Of a stretch of 64,000 nt of DNA, positions 1-10,794 are shown piece after piece. The translations under genes were made by a program, and so were the position numbers. The DNA lies in contig CM049306.1 in NCBI GenBank assembly GCA_026874595.1, forward strand, positions 32,442,019-32,506,018, read 5' to 3'. This stretch comes from Sipunculus nudus. Taxonomy: Eukaryota > Annelida > Sipuncula > Golfingiida > Sipunculidae. The notes beneath the pieces were generated by a model. The model ran no database searches. It saw nothing but the letters and a program-made list of their open reading frames with translations, and was not told the DNA's origin. How positions within the stretch are numbered: the stretch's first letter is position 1; each line of letters starts with the position of its first letter.

Positions 1-1279
1 CCCCAACAAATGTTTGCATTTACTTTTTCGGCCAAAATTTTCCTGCTCAATCGAGCATATGTGACTGCACATTTGTGAATATTCCTGAGAGTCCTTCCTG
101 GATCCGGATCGTGAACTGGCCCCAAACCAAAATCTAATTGATTCTACATAAGTCTATTCTCGAGGTGCCATGAAAATTTCACGGGATTCCGTTCGTGATT
201 GCCTGACTTATGTTGTGAACATACACATCCACATGAATGGGAATGAACGCAAAGCCTCCTGGTGGAGGCAATAATATTGCCGATTTGTATATACTACTGT
301 AGTCTTGTTATGTAGATTTCTTATCACGGGTGTTTGCATGTACGAGATCGATATATGACATTAAAGACATTGGTCCACAGCATTTACATGTAATTATTTT
401 CATAAATAGTTTTGTTAATTTTAAAATTAAAATTTAAAATAAAAATTAAAGTTAACAATTAAATAAAAAAAAAGATATAATTATAATTATAAACGTTTAT
501 TTTCTGATCAGCTGACTTTTTTTCGAGACAGCATTACATTAAACGAAAAGATGCGGAAAAAAATCTCAGTATACAATACGATACGGGATATACCGACCGG
601 GCATGATTAACCGGTATTATTACGAATTTTTTTTTGACTGTGGATCCCGTTTAACCATCAGAAACACCAGTCACAAATGTACAGGAGATCGTATCAGTCC
701 TACCTCTACTTAGAAAGTTCAACTACATCAAGAAAGCATATATGTTTTTTATCTGAAAAGTTTCTCCCAAAAAGATTTGCACTGAAAAAAGACTGCGGCA
801 GGAACTTAATTGATAGCAAGCGAATGAAACACCTGCTACCCAGAATACTTCCCTTTTACAGCACGTTTTCTAAGATCACTGTATATTTCACTGATTACGA
901 ATGCTTTTGTAAGGCAATCACTAGATGCAGTCTTGTAAAAAAATGTAATCAGATAAAGGAATAATGGCTGGTCATATTAATATGAGGTTATTTCCTTCAA
1001 CACTAGAAGGTTTTCTTTTGCGCCTTAATAAGAAAACGTAAAACTAATATATATATATACGTTCACGTTATGGGCTATATGACTTATAAGATGATATATT
1101 TTTATTGGCTCAATGTTTTTTAAAACCGTATACAGGAAGACTCAATTCAGTGTGTTGATGTAAAGGAAGATGAAATATTAAAAGATTAATCAGCAGTGAA
1201 AGAAAATTGCATAAACATATTGTAAAATGTAGGGAACGATACGGCATTCCTAACACCTAATGAGACATGTCATCTGCTA
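1..1279. other. AT-rich intergenic DNA, no supported gene
   Basis: Non-coding in appearance. It holds an A/T-rich tract at about 415-495 and short imperfect repeats such as the TACGATACGGGATATACCG stretch near 575-600. A 95-codon ATG frame lies at 677-964 (+); it matches nothing I recognise, has no splice context, and is of a length expected by chance, so it is not called as a gene. Confidence 0.6.
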
Positions 1280-1600
1280 TGTCATCATTAAAGCTAGCAA
1301 ACCACCTTATCTGTAGAATTACAGTGATTACTGGCTTTCTCTGGTGTTGTATCTATTATATATTTAAAACCTAAACTTAGTCTCCTCTGTTTTTCTCCTA
1401 ATTTTGGGCTTAAGAGTTAAATATTCACTTAGAGATCTATATTTATCGTTGGGGAATTATTGCCGCAACTACGGTTCTGAAGCGCCATATTTTGCTATTC
1501 GTAGATGATATCTCTAACAAAAGGGTCTTATAACACATCTTTGGAGATGTATGAGCTTATCTTTTAGCTGTTTGTGAACACGGTTCAGGTGCCAATGTTG
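1280..1600 (+). repeat. Partial, diverged copy of dispersed repeat family R1
   Basis: Blocks such as 'TCTGTAGAATTACAGTGATT' followed by 'ACTGGCTTTCTCTG' recur in diverged form near 10890-10950 and 8540-8570. The likely 3' end of the family (a 'GGAATAGGTCCCTTTAA'-like string) reappears at about 2170-2187, beyond the TRIM element. This suggests that the TRIM inserted into this R1 copy. The assignment is by eye and the copy is old. Confidence 0.4.
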
Positions 1601-1749
1601 AGGTGGTTGGTTGTGGAAGATGGATGATCCCTAGTTGCAAAACTCCCTTTGTAAGTCTCTTCTTCATCTGACTTTAAGGTCTGTTTTTGTACTGTTACGG
1701 GTAGACGTAAAAGCGGACCGAACTGTCTCGCTAGTGAAGCTTGCTTTTC

Positions 1750-1803
1750 TAGTGAAACGGTTGGTACGCCGGACTTGTGCGCCACCGAAATGGGTTCGTA
1801 TCC
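1750..1803 (+). promoter_or_regulatory. tRNA-like Pol III A and B boxes inside the TRIM LTR
   Basis: TAGTGAAACGG at 1750-1760 fits the A-box consensus TRGYNNARNGG. GGTTCGTATCC at 1793-1803 fits the B-box consensus GGTTCGANNCC with one mismatch; the spacing between starts is 43 nt, close to that in tRNAs. In copy B the B box is a perfect GGTTCGAATCC within a T-arm-like CGGG...CCCG stem. The acceptor stem does not pair, so this is tRNA-derived or tRNA-like, not a tRNA gene. Activity is inferred. Confidence 0.6.
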
Positions 1804-1851
1804 CGGATCGGCCAAGAATTTTCCCCTGAGCAATTTGTCTCCGTAACAAAA

Positions 1852-1869
1852 TTGGGGCTCGTCCAACGT
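1852..1869 (+). other. TRIM primer-binding site (tRNA-Pro type)
   Basis: Three bases after the first LTR, TTGGGGCTCGTCC matches the start of the sequence complementary to the 3' end of animal tRNA-Pro (TGGGGGCTCGTCCGGGAT). The last bases have drifted here, but copy B (8035-8052, minus strand) keeps 17 of 18 positions. Confidence 0.75.
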
Positions 1870-2129
1870 GACGGTAAACTTTGTGGCCAAGCGAATAAGT
1901 TCACTAAAGTGTGACCCCTGGGATAATTAGTCTTGTTCTGATAGCAGAACGCTCTAAAGAGGGGGTTTGTTATGGGGTGACGTAAAAGCGGACCAAACTG
2001 TCTCGCTAGTGAAGCTTGCTTTTCTAGCAAAACGGTTGGTACGCCGGACTTGTGCGCCACCGACATGGGTTCTAATCCCGGATCGGCCAGTAATTTTCCC
2101 CTGAGCAATTTTTCTTCGTAACAGTATGT

Positions 2130-2791
2130 AAGGTTCAACCGATTATCTTAAATGAGGACGTCAGGTATCGGAATAGGTCCCTTTAAGATTACCCTTGTTT
2201 ACTTGGTTTTTTGAAATATGACATTGTTTCTATACATCCTGTATTCTATAACTAAGTATCCTCGAACTTAGTCAATTGTTCAGCTTAACAACAAGCAATT
2301 AACATTTCTTATAGCGTATATAGGGAGATATATGTTTAAAAAATATTTTTTTTTATCTTTCAGTTTTAAAATTGATATTAAGCCAGAAGTTCTAATAAAA
2401 AGTTATAATTTTTAACAATATTAAAACAACTGAGTTGACAATATCAACGTACAAGTCCGAGTCGAGTCCAAAAAAGACTGTGCGATAATATCGATATATC
2501 GATATATCGCGATACGGTAATACGCATATTGCGTATCCCGATACAATTTTCAAATATCAATATTTTGCGATATTTTCTTAACGTGCCTCAATCAAGTAAA
2601 AAGAATCTAGTGTACTGTCACAAATGTATACATCTAAATTGGTTGGAATTAGTGACAGGTTAAAAGTGAAAGCTTCAGGCTTTGTCCCTCTCTGTCCTCT
2701 TCTCTTCAATCTTTTTTCCCCTCTCTCTCTCCTCCCTATCTCCCTACCTCTCTCAGACAAACACACAGACAAACACATCGTCTCTTTCTCT
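2130..2791. other. Intergenic, with an AT/CG palindrome cluster
   Basis: No gene is seen. At about 2484-2560 there are nested palindromic strings (TATCGATATATCGATA, TATCGCGATA, ATACGCATATTGCGTAT). They lie next to AAGTCCGAGTCGAGTCC (near 2451), which resembles the GAGTCC-rich interior of the hAT-like element at 23446. This may be a fragment of a related MITE. The remainder is unremarkable. Confidence 0.35.
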
Positions 2792-2806
2792 CCCCCCCCC
2801 CCCCCC

Positions 2807-2887
<81 letters not shown>
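2792..2887. repeat. Poly-C (16) followed by (CT)n microsatellite
   Basis: A run of 16 C residues is followed by about 39 CT units. The 110-codon, 114-codon and antisense Glu-Arg open frames over it are products of the repeat. Confidence 0.97.
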
Positions 2888-2891
<4 letters not shown>

Positions 2892-3966
2892 CTTTTGTAT
2901 CTCTCCCCTCTTTTGCACTCGCTCCCTCTATTTGTTTTCTCTGTATGTCTGCCTGACTCCACCTCTATCTGTCTCTTTCTCTCTCTTTTTTTATCTTTCT
3001 CTCATCGAGGCCATTGGTTCATATAATGCCTTTTAAGATGCTGAGACATGTACATGCTCGTATGCAGAAAATAAAACTGAGTCCAAGCAAAAGAGAATTT
3101 TATTTTGCATAGCTAGGACCAGTAAAAGACACTGCATGTAGCAGTGAATGAAACCGGTCACAGAGTAACGTGAAAGGATTGGCCTTCAAGAAAAAACGGA
3201 GTAGACACTAGTTTCCCTTTTACATAATTAAAAACCAGAGCATCTGAATCCGGCGAATGAGATCATTTAAAAAGAGCAGCGTGATCCATATATCCTTCGC
3301 TTCGGCATTCAGAATTACAAAATTTCCTATCCACCTCTACATTTATGTCTCTAAAAACAGCCTTGCGGTCTTGCAAGAGTCGTGGTTCAAGCTGAAAGCC
3401 ACATAAAATAAACCCTAAAGAAAAAGGAGACAGAAAATAGCCAGGATGGGTCAGAAATAAATCGACGGTTCTGGCGAAACTGCTCCGTAATCACCAATTA
3501 TTAAGCTGGTTGGCCTGTCGGAATTATATAATAGATTAAAGCCCTTGCTCCTAAGCCGGAGACATTCACCCGTAGCATCTGATAAACCATTTCATGAAGT
3601 CTGTCTGTCAATTTTATAGCTACGTGGAGATTTCATACTGCGTCGCTCAATCACCTCTGCTTGGGAACAACGTTTTGTATACAGAAAAAAGGAGGAATGC
3701 AGGGCTTACATCGCAAGAAACGTTTTTTTTTTTCACAAAATTGATCCCCGCAGCTGCAATATAGGTTCCATTGTGGAGAGATTTTTTTTCGTGCTGTCCA
3801 TAGATGCCTGTGTAACATGCATGAAAAACAGGTGTTTTTATTAAATGCCAGAACAGTTTCTTTTAGAGATACCATCAAAAAGCTCCTACTTGCTGAAAAA
3901 TCAGGTATACTTATGAATAAACATATATCATAAAACTTAAATATAAAAATATAATGAAATTCCTGG

Positions 3967-3967
<1 letters not shown>
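2888..3967. other. Pyrimidine-rich then unique intergenic DNA
   Basis: The first 120 bases continue the pyrimidine-rich microsatellite flank. The rest shows no recognised coding, RNA or repeat signature. Confidence 0.6.

Positions 3968-4031
<64 letters not shown>
3968..4031. repeat. (TA)n microsatellite
   Basis: Pure TA dinucleotide repeat of about 32 units. The minus-strand frame crossing it encodes a Tyr-Ile repeat and is not a gene. Confidence 0.97.
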
Positions 4032-4032
<1 letters not shown>

Positions 4033-4750
4033 CACCCCCTTAACGTCCACCTCTGTTTAGCCACCACCTTGTAATAACGATCACTTTTCTAAGGTCCTGA
4101 TTAATTTAGCTCTTTATTTAATATATACCAGCATGTATATATAAATGTAAATAACGGTCCCTTTTTTTCCCGTTTCACGACACTTGTTTAAGGTTAGTGG
4201 AGGATCTTTGCATCTATTTCGAGACCAATGAATGAATGAGTCAACATTGCCAGACCAAGTGTAGGTGAGCGTTGACCAGAGACCAATAAATTATGTCCCC
4301 TACATATTAGTTCAGAGCGATCGGTCCAAGAATACGATACATCAAATGGTTTTATTTGATGGTCAGACAGGACCAGGGATGTATAAATGTTTCACGATAT
4401 TAATAACTTTGATGAACGATTATGTTTAATTAATTTCGCAGTAATGTGCTCCGCATGGAACGTATGCGTTCATCTCCATTGGGGGATTGTTTGTGTGTAT
4501 CTGCTTGTATGTTTTTGATCATAACATAACTCAGTCATAAATTTGATCTCGTGATATTTTCAGGGCATTTCGGGGATGGGTCAAGGAAGAAAGTTATCAA
4601 GGAATATTAAAAAAATGTGCAGTCAATTATGTACGAGTGAACATGGGAATATTGGCCGAATAAATGAATGCATACACCTGTAGAAGGTGCCCCTAACTAT
4701 ACACAACAAAAGGTGGCGTCCTGTTTTCCTCCCAGTGTTGGGTATGGGAC
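4032..4750. other. Intergenic DNA, nothing recognised
   Basis: No supported gene or repeat is seen. Confidence 0.55.
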
Positions 4751-4865
4751 TGACTTACACACACTCACACACACCCTCACACACATACACACACATGCAC
4801 ATATATATACATATGTATATCTGTATATATATTATATATATATATATTTATATATATATATCCTT
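4751..4865. repeat. Compound (CA)n/(TA)n microsatellite
   Basis: Interrupted CA repeats run into TA-rich repeats. Both overlapping plus-strand frames here are low-complexity His-Thr / Tyr-Ile products. Confidence 0.9.
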
Positions 4866-5270
4866 TATGATACATTTCAAATATATATTCCGCAATCACC
4901 TTTCAAAACAATTGATTATAAGGTTTAAGAGAAAAAAAAGGTCTTCCGTTTTCAGTGTAAGTTAATTCTAAACCAGGTCAAGATATAATATTTATACTAT
5001 ATATTGAATATTATATATTGACGCCTCCTATATTGACGCCCCTGACAACAAATGTCAGCGTAATAAAACTGTCACTTATTCGACTATTAATCCAATCAAC
5101 AGAATTCGTCATTCGTCGATGGTAAAACGAATTAATATACAATAATTGAGCTTATTTAAGTTTCATTATTTCAGAAAGCATATCTATATGGATTGATTAC
5201 TTATGATTCTACCTTGACGTATTTGTATTTAAATCGATACAGGGAAAGATCTAGTTTGTTCATTATTATA
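4866..5270. other. AT-rich intergenic DNA
   Basis: Contains a short local duplication of TATATTGACGCC near 5013-5040. No gene is seen. Confidence 0.5.
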
Positions 5271-5642
5271 TGTCGTTATTTCCTTAACAATAGTGCGGTA
5301 ACATGATATATGTGATAAAAATGACAGTAATGAATTTAAATTAGTGAGTAAAAAGACATACAAAATAGAATTAACTTCGTTTGGTTATAGTTAAGGAAGC
5401 CTGGATAATGTGCCGCCCAGCTGTTGATAAACGGAGGATGAAGTTAATTGCGCAGCATTATTCTTGGTTTACTCTCGCCAGTGCTTCGTACCACAAAAAT
5501 CTCACTAATCAGGTTTGCTTGATAATAAGGAGGTTCTGTCTTTGAACTTTATGTGAGGCAAAAGCTATGCGTTTCCTTATTCTGCCTATCTATCCTCTTG
5601 AATTAAGCAAAGGCAAGAAGGATTGATCATCCTATGCCATTA
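5271..5642 (+). repeat. Dispersed repeat family R2, copy 1
   Basis: About 370 bp that align almost end to end with 16600-16977 in the same orientation. Shared anchors include GACATACAAAAT, CCCAGCTGTTGATAAACGGA, AATAAGGAGGTTCTGTCTT and GAATTAAGCAAAGG. The copies differ by scattered substitutions and small indels, indicating old dispersed insertions. No terminal repeats or coding sequence were found, so the class is unknown. Confidence 0.85.
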
Positions 5643-6246
5643 GACCGCTGCATATAATTCCATTATAATGCTTGAGCAAATTAAGTCATCCAAACCCGGT
5701 GAAAATTTATCAGAAGAAATTTTACAAAACGTGCAAAACCTCGCTCTCATAAAGGGAGCATAACAGGAGCACGGTCCTTCCCCTAACCCTTTTCAACACA
5801 TTTATAACGGCACACAATTTCGTAAATTGTCAGAGCGTGCCTAAACATAAGCTCACAAAATTGCATTTTATAAGGCCCAGACCCTAGTCTCAATTTGGCA
5901 GTAATATGTTAGGATGAAGTGCATTAAATACGCTCTAGTGGTCATGACCAGCCAACCGAAATTCTTATTTATCATGCATAGGTTATGACATGATATCAGG
6001 CATGAGTTTAGAAGCTTACACCCCTGTAATGGAGGGGGTTTCCATTTCGAACTGGCAGTAAAACCTCTTGTTGAATAAGATACGGATGGTGATATTTTGT
6101 TCGCCTAATTCCGATTTAAAAGAAGTATTTAGCACCTTAAGTGTACACCAAACAAAAATTTATAATATATTTCGAAATTATTTTAACATCCCTGTTCGTT
6201 AAAAGCAGAAAGTAGAGAGAAGATTAATAAGACGTGTTAATGTACT

Positions 6247-6250
<4 letters not shown>
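5643..6250. other. Intergenic DNA, nothing recognised
   Basis: No supported gene or repeat. Confidence 0.55.

Positions 6251-6309
<59 letters not shown>
6251..6309. repeat. (AT)n microsatellite
   Basis: Uninterrupted AT dinucleotide repeat of about 29 units. Confidence 0.97.
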
Positions 6310-6310
<1 letters not shown>

Positions 6311-7214
6311 CTTTTTTAGGTTTATAAACAATTAATAGGCTTATACAGAAGATCATGTACCACAGTTTTTCTTTAATTCTTTGCAATCTTCTTTTCAAGT
6401 GCCTGATATTTGCGACAGCTCCAAATATCTACACCATGCATGTAGCAAGCCCTCAAGCGTCACGGGCAACGCCCCCTTATGCAAAAATCCTGCGCACGCC
6501 TGTGCTACTCGGTCGGAACATTTGGCCTCTGCTGTGCAAAAGCAGCCTTTTTTAATGAATATTGAAATCAATTAGAACGAACGCAATGCAAACCACTTTA
6601 TTTCCGAACCATGTGTATTCGAATCCTCGCAGACACCTACCGCAGACATCTGTCTTCCTGTCAGCTTGATTAAACCATATTCTACATTTATGACATTGGG
6701 CCCAGCTTGGTCTCTATACGGACTTGGACACAGGTGCCCATATTTAAGCTTAAGTAATACGGTTTATTGAAAACAGATCAAATTCAGGCCATTTACTACT
6801 TTTAATAAGCTCGACAACCGTTCAGGTGGTTACGTTCATGTAAAAGTGTTGTCCGATAAAAAACCCACGCTGCATCACAGCTGTTAATTTAATAATCTGT
6901 ATAGGCAGTTTCTATTGGATTTAAGCCTCAATATTATATGTGACCTAAAAGCGCACACTGTTGTTAATCCTAGAGTTCAAACTTCATAGAATATGGTCAT
7001 ATTACTTTTACATATTGCATGAGTCTTGAGTTGTTGTCTGCATAAAGTAATGCTTCTGAATAGTCTTTTCATATGTTTTTTTTTATATTTTAAATTATTA
7101 CCGTATATTATTAACAAATATACCTTGAAAGCAAGTTGTTCACCGACTTTATAACCCAGGGTGATTGATTCCACACTAGCTGTTGTTTGCACGTGAAGCA
7201 GCACCATCTTTTGT
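6310..7214. other. Intergenic DNA, small unrecognised ORFs only
   Basis: Frames of 60-76 codons at 6355-6575 (+) and 6977-7207 (-) match nothing I recognise and have no supporting context. Confidence 0.5.
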
Positions 7215-7400
7215 TATCTACACACCTCTGGTTCGTCTAATTTGCCGCTGGGTGTCCTTGCATGACGATCGGCGGCTATTTTGGCGCTTCCGACATATAA
7301 ACACGTGGATATAAACAAGACGGAGAGCCTGTGTACACCTTGGGATCGGCAAGTCCTGGTCTGTGTTTATTTTTATTAACACTTCAAGGTATTGCTTTTA
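7215..7400 (+). repeat. Repeat family R1, 3' part
   Basis: Shares an ordered series of blocks with 8780-8960 and 11160-11320: a 'GTCCTTG' block, 'TATAAACACGTGGATATAAACAA', 'GCCTGTG' and a pyrimidine-rich 'TTTATTTTTAT' block. It is diverged but collinear. Confidence 0.45.
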
Positions 7401-7837
7401 TCTAATATACGCCATATATCGTTTATAGTTATAGGGTTTTACAATACATGATCGGCATTACTAGGTCACAGAAGTTAAACACCGCACATTGCCAGGGGGC
7501 ATATGTAATCCATTTCATTGATCGGTCTGAAACCGTTTTTGCCATACAAATAATAATAATTAATGGTTGCAAAATGTAAATATATGCAAAAAATGTGTAA
7601 TGTATATCGCGATGGCCGACTGACATTTGTTTTATCTAACATTATCCACATTTGTTCAAAGATTGTAATTCGTCTTTAACATGTATTTATGTATTCGTAA
7701 ACCACAAAATTACATCCTGAAAGATTAAAAAAGAAATGACGTTCAAGATGCCCTCACATGCCATTTGTGTAGAAATCAGTTTTAACAATGTTAGTGCACA
7801 TGTATATATCATTACCAGGACACTAATGAAACACTAA
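7401..7837. other. Intergenic DNA, nothing recognised
   Basis: No supported gene. The 65-codon minus-strand frame at 7429-7626 is not recognisable. Confidence 0.5.
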
Positions 7838-8211
7838 TGTTCCAGGATTCGATCCCATGTTGGTGGCGCACAAGTCCGGCGTACAACCGCTTCACTAGCG
7901 AGACAGTTCGGTCCGCTTTCATGTCAACCCGTAACAAACCCCCTCTCAAGAGCGTTCTGCTACCAGAACAAGACTAAATATCCCAAGAGTAACACTTTGG
8001 TGAGCTTATTCCCTGGGCCACAAAGTTTACCGTCATCCCGGACGAGCCCCTATTTTGTTACGAAGACAAATTGGTCAGGGGAAAACACTATGCCGATCCG
8101 GGATTCGAACCCGTGTTGGTGGCGCACAAGTCCGGCGTACCAACCGTTTCGCTTACAAAGCAAGCTTCACTAGCGAGATAGTTCGGTCCGCTTTCATGTC
8201 ACCCCGTAACA
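7838..8211 (-). mobile_element. TRIM copy B, with deleted 3' LTR
   Basis: Reverse-strand copy of the element at 1693-2123. Its 5' LTR is 8056-8211 (156 bp, TGTTAC...CGTAACA). The interior is 7937-8055, again exactly 119 bp. The 3' LTR is 7838-7936, shortened by two internal deletions but apparently keeping a terminal AACA. The primer-binding site at 8035-8052 reads TAGGGGCTCGTCCGGGAT on the minus strand, 17 of 18 matches to the tRNA-Pro complement. The purine tract GAGAGGGGG precedes the 3' LTR. The 5' LTR has a perfect B box (GGTTCGAATCC) and a near-perfect A box. Finding the same LTR and interior lengths at a second locus is the strongest support for a real family. No target duplication is evident. 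Confidence 0.8.
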
Positions 8212-8439
8212 CTGTATAGCTCACTGTTTTTGCAGAACACCAGTCCCTTAATACCATTATCGAATTAAGGTGTATATATCTATACATGTTTGTCCGTCCA
8301 TCTGTTTTCTCTGTCTGTACTATTGTGGACACGAGATAATTATATTTAAAATGTCCAAATGGAATTTCGTCAATATGTTGGTAATTCAATTTCATCTTGG
8401 TGTATCCATTTGCATGTGTTTTCTTTTATTTTTATTTTT

Positions 8440-8985
8440 CTTTTCTGTCCATGCAAACTTGAAGATGAATGTTTCATCGCGTCTTGATGGCTAAACATTA
8501 TTCATGGTGCCAATTCACCTACCTTCTGAAAAAGAATCTATTTGATTTCTGGCTTCCTCTGTGAATATATTTAATGATCTAAATCCAAGGGTAATTTTGG
8601 TTGTGAAAAGTTCTTATAAGGCATTCGTGAAGGATGTATGAACTTGTTTATCAACAACATGGTTGAAAAGACATCTATGTTGACAAACAGGAAAAACATG
8701 TAACCTAAGGTGGTAAGTAGCATATATGCGGAGGCAGAAAGGTAACTTGTTGCAAAACCCCATTTGCAAAACTCTGGCTTCATCTGACATGCTTCTAGAT
8801 GCCCTTGTGGAATTTGTTTTGATTATATTGGCGGGCCCCCGCATATTATAAAGACGTTGATATAAACAAAACAAGCAGCCTGTGCGCAATGATTTCCACG
8901 TATTCTGGCCTATTTTTATAAAAGCTCAAAGGGAATACCTTAAGTTAATAAAAGTCAGATAGGTGATCGGGCCCCTTTAATGATG
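8440..8985 (+). repeat. Repeat family R1, near full-length copy
   Basis: Collinear with 10795-11375. Shared landmarks in order are GTCCATGC, TTTCTGGCTT, a 'GGATGTATRAACTTGTTTATC' block, 'GTTGACAAACA', 'TAAGGTGGT', 'TTTGCAAAACTCT' and 'GATATAAACAAA', ending near 'GGTGATCGGGCCCCTTTAA'. The last string looks like a MITE terminus but a matching inverted start was not found. Non-coding. Confidence 0.6.
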
Positions 8986-9900
8986 AAAAGGCACAATGGG
9001 CATTGGGTGTAGAGCTACGTTTTTACATATTTCTGTATAAACGAGTAAAATGTCTATAAAATGTGTCTTTTTGGTGAAGGCCCGGCGTTTGCGGAGTATT
9101 TAGTTTAAACCCATGTTCTGTTATATTATTGGAAACCAGGTACACCCTATACATGACCGTTAACACTTGAATTTATTGTTGACACACAGAATAGTCTGTC
9201 AGTTATGTCTGCGTGGCTTACCCAGGTCTTCTGTAGTCCGACCTTCAACATCTAGGCGGGAGTGCGGAGGTGCAACACGTAATCAGAAAAATGAAGCAAT
9301 GAAAGGAAAACGTTATTCTAATCTGCCATGACCGACTAATTTAACTAATGACGTTTCTGAACTTGCACACGAATCTCTTTGTTGTTGTTTTTCTAACAGT
9401 GAACTTTCGATAGAACGGATGAAGGTTAATATGTTTCATTTCAAAAAGTGAATATTAAAAAGGTATAAGAATCTGTCTATTATACGCTGGAGACAGAGAA
9501 TTTAAAATTTCTGCAAACTCCGGCACGCAATGAAGGTAATTACGATTATCTTTTTATTTCGCTGTGTTGTAGTTGTCATAAAATCCTTACTCTTATCACG
9601 ATATAGTCTTCAATGGGACCTTCAGCTTAATGAAATATACTGAAAACATAGTTGGCAGCTAGACCATTTTCCCGCTAAACTGTGTTCATAGTATTAAGAA
9701 CACAGTTGTAGTTGTATCTGCCGAAACTAAGTTTTGCGGATACTATGCTTTCACGCGGGTTTCGCCGCCGCTACCGCCGCGTTCGTTTCAAGAGAATTTA
9801 TCTGAAACCCCTGGCCTTCTGAAGGCCGGAATAATAAAACATATGGCAACTAGTGCCTAAAAGATTGGTGGCGTCACCTACAATATCTTTCACATGGTGT
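8986..9900. other. Intergenic DNA, nothing recognised
   Basis: No gene is seen. A GC-rich patch (GTTTCGCCGCCGCTACCGCC) occurs near 9759-9780. Confidence 0.5.
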
Positions 9901-9929
9901 CAATCTGCGTGTCTCCTCAGTGCCAATAG

Positions 9930-10640
9930 TACATATCCCAGGAATGGTTCAATGCACTGAGCTGAAACTGTGCATATCCATAGATCTTGGATATCTTTAT
10001 CTCTTATTCAACACTGGTGGGAATCGTTTCGCTCGGAGTTCAGCCTTGTTTCGGGTGAAAATGACATATTTTTCATATCTCAGGAGTTGTTCAATGTATT
10101 GGCCTGAACCTTGTATGTCTGTCTTATTTCTGACCGCATATTAGCATATCTCCCACATGTTATGTGATAGACAGCTAAGTTTCGGGTGAAAATGACTGAT
10201 ATTTCATATGTCAGGAGTGGTTATATGTATCGGCCTGAACCTTTGAATGTTCTTCCATCTTGGATAGCTTTCTTGTACATATGAAAGATGGCGCCCCCTA
10301 CTATCACGTATTCATATAATACACACATGCAATTATCTCAGGATTGTCTAGATGTTTTGGATACCGTAATCTCTTACACATGCCTGGTTAGGCCAACAAC
10401 AATTGATTTTGCCTTTCATAAATATGTTTTGGGTGAAATATACACATATCACAGGAGAGGAGGGATGTACCAGCCTGAAGATTCGCATGTTCATAAATCA
10501 CAGATAGCCTTATCTTACGCAAGACAGGTGGCACCACCAACAATTTTTACAAATAGAATACACCCATGCATTTATAACCTCCTTGTATGTCTGTCATATT
10601 TCTCACCGCATACAAGCATGTCTCCCACGTGTTATGTGAC
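9930..10640 (+). repeat. Family R3: degenerate ~130-bp tandem units
   Basis: A motif like 'CAGGAGTGGTTCAATGTAT' plus 'GGCCTGAACCTT' recurs near 9940, 10078, 10209, 10336 and 10450, often followed by 'ATCTTGGATA' and 'GGGTGAAAATGA'. The same motif appears on the opposite strand at 59440-59700, where the units are about 150 bp apart. The 120-codon and 74-codon frames here arise from the repeat and are not genes. Confidence 0.65.
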
Positions 10641-10794
10641 TGACAGCTAAGTAGTGTGAGGCGCAGAAAATGACGGTAGTTGGCATAGCTAGGGATGGGA
10701 AATACGCATAGTGATGGGATGTAACCAAAAGGCAAGATGTTTTACTACCTCACTGTTTACCTGTCTATCTGTCTGATGAATTTGCTTTCTGTAA

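Larger units (their letters stand above)
1693..2123 (+). mobile_element. TRIM (miniature LTR retrotransposon), copy A, complete
   Basis: Two direct repeats of exactly 156 bp (1693-1848 and 1968-2123) flank a 119-bp interior. Each repeat starts TGTTAC/TGTTAT and ends CGTAACA, the TG...CA ends of an LTR with a short inverted repeat. The interior starts with a primer-binding site complementary to tRNA-Pro and ends with a purine tract (AAAGAGGGGG) just before the second LTR. By eye the LTRs differ at about 13 positions, so the insertion is old. Flanks GTAC/GTAT may be a decayed 4-bp target duplication. There is no coding capacity, so it must have been mobilised in trans by an unidentified autonomous LTR element. 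Open frames across it are fortuitous. The same architecture and dimensions in copy B (7838-8211) support the call. Each LTR also carries tRNA-like promoter boxes. A tandem tRNA-SINE is the main alternative, but it would not explain the PBS and purine tract. Confidence 0.8.

Noticed and set aside
1585-2138. Minus-strand frames of 101 and 129 codons with similar peptides
   Set aside because: The similarity arises because both cross the duplicated TRIM LTR. The frames are not conserved in copy B and no domain is recognisable.
2624-3026. Open frames of 110 and 114 codons
   Set aside because: They are translations of the poly-C and (CT)n microsatellite (Pro, Ser-Leu repeats) on one strand and Arg-Glu on the other.
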